A DNA stretch of 36,305 nt from an uncultured Bacteroidales bacterium (GTDB taxonomy: Bacteria > Bacteroidota > Bacteroidia > Bacteroidales > UBA932), in assembly GCA_900320795.1 (NCBI GenBank), contig ONTQ01000020.1, positions 1 through 36,305 on the forward strand, given 5' to 3'. Below, one piece after another: positions 29,102-35,922 of this stretch; within the stretch, counting starts at the first letter, position 1, and every line of letters begins with the position of its first letter. Under the pieces are notes generated by a model. It worked only from the letters and a program-made list of their open reading frames with translations, was not told the origin of the DNA and ran no database searches. Position numbers and translations under genes: made by a program.

Positions 29102-29736
29102 CCCGGAAAGAACGTTTCAACGCCATTATCGGCTGGTTCGCAGAGAATCAGCCTGTGGCTCAATCGGAACTGCACTATGACAACCCCTATCAACTGCTGG
29201 TGGCTGTCATTCTCAGCGCCCAGTGCACCGACAGGCGGGTGAACACGGTCACCCCTCCCCTGTTTGAACGTTTTCCCACGTCCGGAAGCCTGGCCGCCGC
29301 CACTTTCGATGAGGTGTATCCTTTTGTGAAAAGCGTTTCGTACCCCAATGCCAAGGCCCGGCACCTGATTGCCATGGCCCAGATGCTGGAGCAGGAATAT
29401 GGCGGCGTGGTTCCGTCGGACATCGACGCCCTGATGCGCATGCCGGGTGTAGGCCGCAAAACCGCCAACGTGATTGCCTCCATCGTGTACGACAAGCCCG
29501 TCATCGCCGTGGATACGCATGTTTTCCGCGTCGCACACCGGCTGGGGCTTTCGGATGGTACCACGCCCTATGCGGTGGAACAGGACCTGGAGCGGCACAT
29601 TCCGCTGGAGCAGCGTGCTGTCTCCCACCACTGGCTTATCCTGCATGGCCGATACATCTGCACCGCCCGCAATCCCAAATGCAGCCAATGCCCCCTCACC
29701 GCCTGGTGCCGTGAGTTTCCCCTTCTTTCCCGCTGA
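29098..29736 (+). CDS. nth: Endonuclease III
   Basis: Nth is the DNA glycosylase/AP lyase that removes oxidised pyrimidines in base excision repair. The 212-residue protein has the helix-hairpin-helix MPGVGRKTANV with catalytic Lys121 and the essential Asp139 in VDTHVFRV. The 4Fe-4S cluster ligands are Cys188, Cys195, Cys198 and Cys204 in C-x6-C-x2-C-x5-C spacing. It is coupled to ftsE by a four-base overlap. Its 3' end overlaps the convergent methyltransferase gene by 41 bases. Confidence 0.96.
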   Translation: MTRKERFNAIIGWFAENQPVAQSELHYDNPYQLLVAVILSAQCTDRRVNTVTPPLFERFPTSGSLAAATFDEVYPFVKSVSYPNAKARHLIAMAQMLEQEYGGVVPSDIDALMRMPGVGRKTANVIASIVYDKPVIAVDTHVFRVAHRLGLSDGTTPYAVEQDLERHIPLEQRAVSHHWLILHGRYICTARNPKCSQCPLTAWCREFPLLSR

Positions 29737-30979
29737 CATTGCACGCCTCGCGGGTGCAGACATAAAGAAAATCGGCCATGGCACAGTCATCGTGCAGGCC
29801 GAAGATGTGCACGACGCCACCGGAGCGGCATCCCAGACGGGCACGGAGCTGGTCGGATGTCATAGGGATGTTCCGGGCGGTCACTTCCGCCAAAGGATAG
29901 TGTTTTCCCAATTCCTTGAACGAACGCCTGGAGAGCGGCACCACCTCCAGGAGACGGAACCATTTGCCGAAAGGGGTCAATTCGGGCACCGGCTCTTTGG
30001 CCATAAACACATGCGTATGCCGGCCGATGGGGGCCACGCCAAACCGGCAGGGCCAGGTGAAGGCACCAGCCTTGAGAAGGGCTTTCCCGGGCTCGAAAAG
30101 CCACTTACCCCCGATGCATCCGAAACTATCTTTAATCCAAGGGGAGATATCATCCCCAATACGATAGAACTTGTCGATCTCCGCCACAGTTCCGGAGTCG
30201 TAAACCTTGAGGCTTTCCTCCCCTTCGAATCCCCTTTCCAGAAGCAGAAGCAGTTCTTTGCACTCCCCTCCGGAGGCCACCACATGCACCTGCTTCACAC
30301 AGCCCAACTGCTTGCACACCAGTGTTATATCGGCCATGGGCGATAATTTTAGCAGCACCAACGGACAGGCGTCCAAAAGTTCCGGAAGAAGTTGCAGAAC
30401 AGCGGGCTGGCAATCCTCCAGGCGGAAGACTTTCCGGCCATCGGACGCCCGCCTTGCCGGGTCCAGGAAAATGATGTCGGGGCAGAAATCTCCCAACACC
30501 TCCCGGACGGAGGACAGACCGGCCGATGACCGGTCTGACGCTGGACACAATGCACAGTTCCGGACCGCTATGTTCGTCACGCCCAGTTCCCGGAAGTTGT
30601 ACTCCGCAGCCCGCGCCAGTTCCGGCTTCATCTCATTGTACAACACCCGTCCAAACACCTGCGAAAAAGCCCAGGAGTCCACGCCCAGGCCGCCGGTCAG
30701 GTCGGCCAGGGAAGTCCCACGAGACGCAGCCAGGGCAACGGAAGCCTTGTAACGGGCGGTTTCGGCGGAGGAACATTGTTCGGCCGACAGGCGGAACGGG
30801 TACTTGAGCGAAGGAACGGCCACCCACCCCGGGACCTTTCCCCGCAGTTTCCGCCGGGCCTCCAGGGTATTGAGAGCCAGATCAAAGTCTTCGACATCGG
30901 CCCTGTAGCGTTCCCGCGAAAGCGCAAGATGACCCAAATCGTCCGCATCATGTGCCCGTATAAAATCTCCGAAATCCAT
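29696..30979 (-). CDS. THUMP-like class I SAM-dependent methyltransferase (PG_1098 type)
   Basis: The 427-residue protein has a Rossmann methyltransferase core. SAM motif I is ADLTGGLGVDSWAF, followed by an acidic strand end (YNEMKPEL). Motif IV is DIIFLDPARR. The C-terminal part (about 290-427) corresponds to the THUMP-like and ferredoxin-like domains described for the Porphyromonas PG_1098 family. The likely target is RNA, but this is not established. I start it at ATG 30979 (MDFGDFIRAHD): conserved sequence begins there, and a TATTTTTG box ends four bases before it. A longer frame upstream would run through the promoter. The stop lies within the end of nth. Confidence 0.82.
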   Translation of the reverse strand: MDFGDFIRAHDADDLGHLALSRERYRADVEDFDLALNTLEARRKLRGKVPGWVAVPSLKYPFRLSAEQCSSAETARYKASVALAASRGTSLADLTGGLGVDSWAFSQVFGRVLYNEMKPELARAAEYNFRELGVTNIAVRNCALCPASDRSSAGLSSVREVLGDFCPDIIFLDPARRASDGRKVFRLEDCQPAVLQLLPELLDACPLVLLKLSPMADITLVCKQLGCVKQVHVVASGGECKELLLLLERGFEGEESLKVYDSGTVAEIDKFYRIGDDISPWIKDSFGCIGGKWLFEPGKALLKAGAFTWPCRFGVAPIGRHTHVFMAKEPVPELTPFGKWFRLLEVVPLSRRSFKELGKHYPLAEVTARNIPMTSDQLRARLGCRSGGVVHIFGLHDDCAMADFLYVCTREACNVSGKEGETHGTRR

Positions 30980-30980
30980 A

Positions 30981-31011
30981 TTGCAAAAATACAGATTATT
31001 CTTTAAATTTG
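30981..31011 (+). promoter_or_regulatory. Promoter of the phosphoglucomutase gene
   Basis: TTG (30981-30983), a 20-bp spacer and TAAATTTG (31004-31011) make a good promoter. Its -33 element lies between the -7 box and the ATG of the divergent methyltransferase gene, so the two polymerase sites occupy the same DNA. Confidence 0.6.
30984..30991 (-). promoter_or_regulatory. -7 box of the methyltransferase gene, four bases from the ATG
   Basis: On the minus strand TATTTTTG ends four bases before the ATG at 30979, which predicts a leaderless message. It lies wholly within the spacer of the divergent phosphoglucomutase promoter. Confidence 0.5.
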
Positions 31012-31058
31012 TATGCTTTAGAGAAACCTTAGAAATAACACTAAAACACTGCATTCAT

Positions 31059-32726
31059 ATGAAAAATTACAAGGACGTAGCACAAAGCTGGCTCATCGGG
31101 AATTTTGACGAGGAAACCAAAGCCGAAGTCAAACACCTCATGGAAACAGATCCCGTGGCCCTGGAAGACGCATTTTACCGCAACCTCGAGTTCGGCACCG
31201 GCGGCCTCCGCGGCATCATGGGCGTCGGCACCAACCGCATGAACAAATACACGGTGGGTATGGCCACCCAGGGTCTTGCCAACTACATCAAGGCCCATGT
31301 GAAAGGCGCCGCCAGTGTCTGCATTTCGCACGACAGCCGCAACAACTCCCGCCTTTTCGCGGAAATATCGGCCGATGTCCTGAGCAACAACGGCATCAAG
31401 GTATTTCTGTTCGACGGCCTGCGCCCCACGCCGGAACTCAGTTACAGCATCCGCCTCAAGAAGGCCACCGCAGGCATCATGGTCACGGCCAGCCACAACC
31501 CCAAGGAATACAACGGCTATAAGGTATTCTGGAGCGACGGCGGACAAATCACCGCACCCGTGGACAAAGACATCGTCGCAGAGGTCGCCAAGATTGAAGA
31601 CCCGGCTGACGTCCGTTTCCAGCCCGTCCCCGGTGCAGACAAAGCCCCCATCGAAATCATGGGTGCCGAAGTAGATGAATGCTACCTCCGCGACATCACC
31701 TCACTCGCCCTCACCCCCGAGGCCGTGAAAAAGCATGCCGACATGAAAATTGTCTATACCCCGCTGCACGGCTGCGGCGTGCGCCTGATGCCCGCCGCCC
31801 TGAACCGCATCGGCTTCAAGAATATCATCCACGTGCCCGAACAGGACATCTCCGACGGCAATTTCCCCACCGTGGTCTCCCCCAACCCGGAAGAGCCCGC
31901 CGCCATGGCCATGGCCCTCAAGAAGGCCGATGAAACCGGTGCGGACCTCGTCCTCGCCACCGACCCCGACGCCGACCGCCTGGGCATCGCCGTACGCGAC
32001 AACGAAGGCAAGATGGTGCAACTCACCGGCAACCAGACCTGGAGTTTCCTCACCTACTATGTGCTCACCCGCTGGCAGGAACTGGGCAAACTGCAGGACG
32101 GAAAAGGCTATGTTGTAAAGACCATCGTCACCTCCGAACTCATCGCCGCCATCTGCGAGAGTTTCGGCGTCAAGTGCTACAACGTGCTCACCGGCTTCAA
32201 GTACATTGCCGAGGTGGTCAAGCGCAACGAAGGCAAAGGAGTGTTCATCTGCGGCGGTGAAGAAAGCTACGGCTTCAACCTGGGAGAATTCGTCCGTGAC
32301 AAGTGCGCCCAGGTAGCCGGCATCATGGTGGCCGAATGCGCCGCCTGGGCCGCCGAGAAGGGACTCACGCTTTATCAACTCCTCCAGGAAGTGTACAAGA
32401 AATACGGCCTCTATGTAGAGAAAATGGTATATATCGTGCGTAAGGGCAAAACCGGCGCCGAAGAAATCCAGAAAATCATGGCCGATTACCGCGCCTGCCC
32501 GCCGAAGGAAATCGCCGGCAGCCCCCTCGCCAAGGTCATCGACTACAACAAGCCCGAAGAGACCGGTCTTCCCAAGAGCAATGTACTGCAGTTCTTCAAC
32601 CAGGCCGGAGACGTAGTTTCCGTGCGCCCGTCCGGAACCGAGCCCAAGATCAAGTTCTATTTCGGTGCCAAGGGCAGTGATGCTCCCGAGAAGATTGAGA
32701 AACTCAAAGCCCAGTTCATCCAGTAA
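31059..32726 (+). CDS. Phosphoglucomutase/phosphomannomutase (PGM2 type)
   Basis: This 555-residue alpha-D-phosphohexomutase interconverts hexose 1- and 6-phosphates in the cytoplasm. The phosphoserine is Ser145 in VTASHNPKEYNG. The metal loop is DPDADR (Asp302, 304, 306). The sugar-binding loop is CGGEESYGF and the phosphate-binding loop near the C-terminus is RPSGTEPKIKFYF. The N-terminal NLEFGTGGLRGIMG is typical of the PGM2/PgcA subgroup. Several in-frame non-ATG starts lie upstream, but ATG 31059 gives the family-like start MKNYKDVAQSWL. The RidA-like gene begins one base after its stop. Confidence 0.93.
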   Translation: MKNYKDVAQSWLIGNFDEETKAEVKHLMETDPVALEDAFYRNLEFGTGGLRGIMGVGTNRMNKYTVGMATQGLANYIKAHVKGAASVCISHDSRNNSRLFAEISADVLSNNGIKVFLFDGLRPTPELSYSIRLKKATAGIMVTASHNPKEYNGYKVFWSDGGQITAPVDKDIVAEVAKIEDPADVRFQPVPGADKAPIEIMGAEVDECYLRDITSLALTPEAVKKHADMKIVYTPLHGCGVRLMPAALNRIGFKNIIHVPEQDISDGNFPTVVSPNPEEPAAMAMALKKADETGADLVLATDPDADRLGIAVRDNEGKMVQLTGNQTWSFLTYYVLTRWQELGKLQDGKGYVVKTIVTSELIAAICESFGVKCYNVLTGFKYIAEVVKRNEGKGVFICGGEESYGFNLGEFVRDKCAQVAGIMVAECAAWAAEKGLTLYQLLQEVYKKYGLYVEKMVYIVRKGKTGAEEIQKIMADYRACPPKEIAGSPLAKVIDYNKPEETGLPKSNVLQFFNQAGDVVSVRPSGTEPKIKFYFGAKGSDAPEKIEKLKAQFIQ

Positions 32727-32727
32727 A

Positions 32728-33732
32728 TTGAAATCATATACGATTCTTCGCCCCGTCCCCGGAGGCTCCTTCGACCAGGCACTGGAGTCCCTGCTGAATA
32801 AGCTGCAGACTTTTTTCCGGACGGAAGCCTCCGAGGACAGGCATCCTGTTTTCATCCGGTTTTTCCTCAGCGATGCCCAAAACCAGGCATCGGCACTCAA
32901 AAAGGCATTTGAGGCGTTTCCCCGGCCTTGCCCGGCGCTCTCCATTGTCGAGCAGCCGCCCCTGGATGGCAGCCGCATTACCGCGCTGGCCATAACGGAC
33001 TCCTCTCCGCAGGACATTCTCTTCCACAGCCTCCGCCTTACCGAAGAAGAAGCCCGGGGGCTGGATTCCTATCGGCAGTCCAGGCTGTTGTTCCAAAAGT
33101 ACCTGGATATAATCCGCCCCTTGGGACTGACGCTGAAAACCCACTGCGTGCGTACCTGGATCTATGTCCGGGACATCGACACCAACTACGCCGGGCTGGT
33201 GAAAGCCCGGAACGATGTGTTCGAAGAGGAAGGGCTGAGCCACCTTACCCATTATATCGCATCCACAGGAATCGGAGGCGCCACAGAAAGCCGGTCGGAG
33301 ATAACTGCCATCGACTTCCTTACTTACCCGCACATCCTGGAAAGCGAAAAGACCTATCTGAAAGCCCTCTCCCACCTCAGTCCCACCCATGACTATGGAG
33401 TGGCTTTCGAAAGAGGGGTGCGGTTGTCTGACGGCCACATTTTCATCAGCGGAACGGCCAGCATTGACCAACGGGGAGCGGTTTTGTACGAAGGAGATGT
33501 ATTGGCCCAGGCCAGGCGCCTGCTGGACAATATCTCCGCGCTCCTTGCCGAAGGCGGCTCCTCGCTGGAAAAAGTACGGTATTTCGTGGCTTACCTGAGG
33601 GACATCTCAGATTACCCGGTAGTGGATGCTTATCTGCAGCAGCGCTTCCCTGAGGTTCCACGCGTGCTGCTGGAAGCCCGCGTCTGCCGGCCGGCCTGGC
33701 TCATCGAAATGGAATGCGAAGCCCTCTTGTAA
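32728..33732 (+). CDS. Two-domain RidA/chorismatase-like protein
   Basis: The protein (334 residues) ends in a RidA (YjgF/UK114)-like domain: GHIFISGTASI, the helix with LEKVRYFVAYLRDISDYPVVDAYL, and VPRVLLEARVCRPAWLIEMEC. The N-terminal half is a second, divergent domain, and the overall layout recalls FkbO/Hyg5-type chorismatases. The RidA family removes reactive enamines or imines, while chorismatases cleave chorismate; which applies here I cannot tell. The most natural start is a TTG at 32728, one base after the phosphoglucomutase stop, giving MKSYTILRPVPGG. Earlier in-frame starts would overlap the mutase. A terminator follows at 33745. Confidence 0.75.
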   Translation: MKSYTILRPVPGGSFDQALESLLNKLQTFFRTEASEDRHPVFIRFFLSDAQNQASALKKAFEAFPRPCPALSIVEQPPLDGSRITALAITDSSPQDILFHSLRLTEEEARGLDSYRQSRLLFQKYLDIIRPLGLTLKTHCVRTWIYVRDIDTNYAGLVKARNDVFEEEGLSHLTHYIASTGIGGATESRSEITAIDFLTYPHILESEKTYLKALSHLSPTHDYGVAFERGVRLSDGHIFISGTASIDQRGAVLYEGDVLAQARRLLDNISALLAEGGSSLEKVRYFVAYLRDISDYPVVDAYLQQRFPEVPRVLLEARVCRPAWLIEMECEALL

Positions 33733-33744
33733 AGAAGAAAATAG

Positions 33745-33784
33745 CGGGATTTCTTGCAACTTTGCCGGAAATCCCGTATTTTTG
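33745..33784 (+). terminator. Terminator of the phosphoglucomutase operon
   Basis: CGGGATTTC (33745-33753) pairs perfectly with GAAATCCCG (33768-33776), followed directly by TATTTTTG. The T-run is also the -7 box of the tRNA-Ala promoter. Confidence 0.8.
33754..33784 (+). promoter_or_regulatory. Promoter of tRNA-Ala, overlapping a terminator
   Basis: TTG (33754-33756) lies in the terminator loop. After a 20-bp spacer, TATTTTTG (33777-33784) starts at the base after the stem. The tRNA begins 15 bases downstream of the -7 box. Confidence 0.6.
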
Positions 33785-33798
33785 CATTCCTTTCAAGC

Positions 33799-33872
33799 GG
33801 GGTATTAGCTCAGTTGGCTAGAGCGATAGGTTCGCAATCTATAGGTCAGGGGTTCGACTCCCCTATACTCCA
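33799..33872 (+). tRNA. tRNA-Ala (anticodon CGC)
   Basis: A full cloverleaf is visible. The acceptor stem is GGGGTAT/ATACTCC, including the G3-U70 wobble that marks alanine tRNAs. The D stem is GCTC/GAGC and the anticodon stem ATAGG/TCTAT has one wobble. The loop TTCGCAA gives anticodon CGC, and the T stem is AGGGG/CCCCT. The discriminator is A. CCA is not encoded. Confidence 0.9.
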
Positions 33873-33876
33873 CAAC

Positions 33877-33909
33877 ATCCCTCTTAGAGTAGTCTGAGGG
33901 GGATTTTTT
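33877..33909 (+). terminator. Terminator after tRNA-Ala
   Basis: CCCTC pairs with GAGGG, and AGA with TCT around a GTAG loop. GGATTTTTT follows. It begins within about ten bases of the tRNA 3' end. Confidence 0.7.
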
Positions 33910-33929
33910 GTGTCTTATATCCCAAATAG

Positions 33930-34115
33930 TATCCCATTTTCGCAGTATTCGTAGTCGCAGCGGCAATTGTCCTCGTTATCTACTTCCTTTCGACATCCTC
34001 CGGCCACACGGCCGACAACAACTGCTCCCGAGAGAACACCTTTCCCTTTTCATCGGAAATGTGTAAACAACATCCTGATCAGCAAATTGTTCCTTATGAA
34101 TCCTCAAGCCAATAA
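33930..34115 (+). other. Gene-poor stretch with an ATG-less open frame (possible remnant)
   Basis: From the tRNA-Ala terminator to the thioesterase start there are about 280 bases without a convincing gene. One frame of 61 codons is open and encodes a plausible membrane helix (IFAVFVVAAAIVLVIYFL) followed by a polar tail, but it has no ATG, GTG or TTG ahead of the helix. It may be the remains of a small membrane protein or chance. I see no integrase, no repeat of the tRNA end and no array here. Confidence 0.25.
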
Positions 34116-34190
34116 TAATTTATACCGGGGCCCCTGCGAGACTGTTGCCAAAAAGTAAAATTATTTGTATTTTCACGGGGAAAACACAAT

Positions 34191-34577
34191 ATGTTAGCAA
34201 TCGGTATCAAGTATCATTTGGAATCCTTTACTACGAAGGAGAATTGCGCGGACAGCCTTGGAACGGGCAATGTCCCCGTTTTTGCCACCATCATGATGAT
34301 TGGCCTCATGGAGAAAACCTGCGTGGAGAGCGTTCTCCCCTATCTGGAGCCCGGGCAGGACACGGTGGGAACACACGTAAACGTCTCCCATGCAAAAGCA
34401 ACACCCATCGGGATGAAGCTGTGCTGTGACAGCGAACTCATCGAGATCGACCGCCGGAGGCTCGTCTTCCATGTCGCGGCCTATGATGAACGGGGGCTCA
34501 TCGGCGAAGGCACCCACGAGCGCTTCATCATTGACAAGAAACGATTCGTGGAGAAAACCTACTCACAAACCCAATAG
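34191..34577 (+). CDS. FlK-like hot-dog thioesterase
   Basis: The 128-residue protein resembles the fluoroacetyl-CoA thioesterase (FlK) group of hot-dog-fold enzymes. Visible family blocks are PVFATIMMIGLMEKTC, with the acidic residue in the LME turn, GQDTVGTHVNVSHAKATPIG, with the conserved His, and the final strands RRRLVFHVAAYDE. FlK homologues hydrolyse small acyl-CoA esters. The real substrate in gut-type bacteria is not known and fluoroacetate should not be assumed. The next gene starts two bases after its stop, so the two share a transcript. No clear -7 box precedes it. Confidence 0.8.
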   Translation: MLAIGIKYHLESFTTKENCADSLGTGNVPVFATIMMIGLMEKTCVESVLPYLEPGQDTVGTHVNVSHAKATPIGMKLCCDSELIEIDRRRLVFHVAAYDERGLIGEGTHERFIIDKKRFVEKTYSQTQ

Positions 34578-34579
34578 AC

Positions 34580-35230
34580 ATGGCAACAAGACCTTTCGGC
34601 ACTTGCTTTTTCGAGCAGTATGCGCAAATTTTGCTCACCGCCATCCTCGGCCATGAGTTCTCTCCCCTTGTGAACCGGGACCGTCCCGACCTGCAAACCC
34701 CGGACGGGTGCACCTTCGGCATCGAAGTTACGCGTGCCATGGAAGAGAGCAAGCGGGCAGAAGAAGAGCTCTTGAAGGATATTTCCGGCATCACTCCGCC
34801 TCCGGGAGATGAAGAGTTCGGCCAGATTCTCGAATACGGGTATGCCTATGGCCTCAAGAAAGGGAAATATATCGGCATCAAGGAACTGTCCTACTGGTCC
34901 ATGGCCCTTCCCATGAGGCGCATCCTGGAGAGCAAGGTATCCAAAGTGGGTAACGGTTTCTACGGCCACTTCGAGAAAATGGGACTCTTTGTCTTCTCCC
35001 GGGAAAACATGAAAGAGGCGGAAGCCGTGAAGGCCATGAACTATACCCTCCAGCTCCAGAAATATCTGGATGTCCGTTATAACCAGCTCTATCTGGCCGA
35101 TGTAAACGATCTCTTTGTCTGCAATCTGGATGATGGTCTCAAAGACAGTTCCCGTCTGATCCGATATCCCATCACCCAGGAACAGCGCCGGGAATTCTAC
35201 CAGACGGCCGTTCAGGATGCCCATTATTGA
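34580..35230 (+). CDS. Hypothetical protein, possible nuclease-like fold
   Basis: I do not recognise this 216-residue protein with confidence. There is no signal peptide or membrane segment. The N-terminal part contains RPDLQTPDGCTFGIEVTRA (from about residue 35), where a PD is followed some ten residues later by E-V-T. This recalls the PD-(D/E)xK nuclease core, but the expected Lys is a Thr, so the resemblance is weak. The middle is charged and helical. The C-terminal half has YLDVRYNQLYLADVNDLFV, which looks like a core beta-strand. It is tightly coupled to the thioesterase gene. Nothing nearby suggests a restriction or defence locus. Confidence 0.6.
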   Translation: MATRPFGTCFFEQYAQILLTAILGHEFSPLVNRDRPDLQTPDGCTFGIEVTRAMEESKRAEEELLKDISGITPPPGDEEFGQILEYGYAYGLKKGKYIGIKELSYWSMALPMRRILESKVSKVGNGFYGHFEKMGLFVFSRENMKEAEAVKAMNYTLQLQKYLDVRYNQLYLADVNDLFVCNLDDGLKDSSRLIRYPITQEQRREFYQTAVQDAHY

Positions 35231-35256
35231 ATGTTACTCGATGCCACTAGCCTTTT

Positions 35257-35418
35257 TTATTCGATGGACAGCCGAAACTGCCCGCTCTCCCGACTCAAAT
35301 TGATGCTCAGGTTTCCATCCGGAGAAGGGACGGTAACGACAGACGGGGTGCAGGAGGATACTCCCACCAAGAGGAGTGCCAGGAGGGAGAATCCGATTAC
35401 AGGAAGTTTGGAATTCAT
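35257..35418 (-). CDS. Small predicted lipoprotein, possibly a truncated GH97 start
   Basis: A 53-residue frame starts with a signal peptide and lipobox (LVGVSSC), so the product would be lipidated at Cys23. The mature 30 residues read PSPDGNLSINL and then RESGQFRLSIE, which resembles the first strands of the N-terminal domain of GH97 glycosidases, where SPDG followed by hydrophobic strands is common. The frame then stops, and no continuing homology is seen before the next gene. A TATATTTG -7 box lies 23 bases upstream. It is either a real small lipoprotein or a stump of a GH97 gene. It overlaps no other gene. An end at repeat array B is just upstream. Confidence 0.45.
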   Translation of the reverse strand: MNSKLPVIGFSLLALLLVGVSSCTPSVVTVPSPDGNLSINLSRESGQFRLSIE

Positions 35419-35441
35419 TGAATAGTGTATTTGCGATACTA

Positions 35442-35449
35442 CAAATATA
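35442..35449 (-). promoter_or_regulatory. -7 box of the small lipoprotein gene
   Basis: TATATTTG on the minus strand, 23 bases before the ATG at 35418. The first hairpin of repeat array B is about 27 bp further upstream, where activators or the -33 element would sit. Confidence 0.45.
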
Positions 35450-35468
35450 CTACTCTTTTTTCAATTCT

Positions 35469-35835
35469 TTGCGTCAAGGTCCGGCCGATGGACCTTCAGG
35501 CAAGTTTTCCAGCCAAATCTTTGCGCCAAGGTCCAAGCGATGGACCTTCAAGCAACTTTTTCAGCCAATTCTTTGCGCCAAGGTCCAGCCGATGGACCTT
35601 CAGGCAACTTTTTCGGCCCCATTCCTTGCGCCAAGGTCCAGCCAATGGACCTTCCGGCAACTTTTCGGCCCCATTCTTTGCGCCAAGGTCCGGCCGATGG
35701 ACCTTCAAGCAAGTTTTCGGCCCCATTCTTTGCGTCAAGGTCCGGCCGATGGACCTTCAAGCAAGTTTTCGGCCCCATTCTTTGCGTCAAGGTCCAGCCG
35801 ATGGACCTTCAAGCAAGTTTTCGGCCCATTCGAGC
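35469..35835 (+). repeat. 52-bp tandem hairpin repeat array B (7 units)
   Basis: Seven hairpins AAGGTCC-N7-GGACCTT start at 35476, 35528, 35580, 35633, 35685, 35737 and 35789. The intervals are 52, 52, 53, 52, 52 and 52 bp. The loop is usually GGCCGAT or AGCCGAT. Between hairpins is a conserved segment with CAAGCAAGTTTTCGGCCCC and TTTGCGCCA or TTTGCGTCA. The sequence is unrelated to the GGGGCA core family, yet it has the same period and leads directly into two units of that family. Open frames across it have no codon-like signal and I treat it as non-coding. Confidence 0.92.
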
Positions 35836-35843
35836 AAGATCCG

Positions 35844-35922
35844 GGGGCAAATTAAGCCTGTTTTGCCCCGCGGAGGGGGGAAAATCATAGTGCCAGGGGC
35901 AAAACAGGCCGTTTTTGCCCCG
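35844..35922 (+). repeat. 52-bp palindromic repeat array A4 (2 units)
   Basis: Two cores GGGGCA-N14-TGCCCC lie at 35844-35869 and 35896-35921, again 52 bp apart. Their stems extend to eight and nine pairs (GGGGCAAA/TTTGCCCC and GGGGCAAAA/TTTTGCCCC). The linker is G-rich and ends in GTGCCA as in array A2. The second core ends one base before the stop codon of the ABC ATPase gene on the minus strand, where it would form a hairpin right after that stop. Confidence 0.9.

Noticed and set aside
33799-34190. Integrated element at tRNA-Ala
   Set aside because: No integrase and no second copy of the tRNA 3' end was found in the window. The downstream genes look ordinary.
35496-35890. Repetitive proteins encoded in array B on either strand
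   Set aside because: They exist in several overlapping frames with no start signal, and the period is not a multiple of three.
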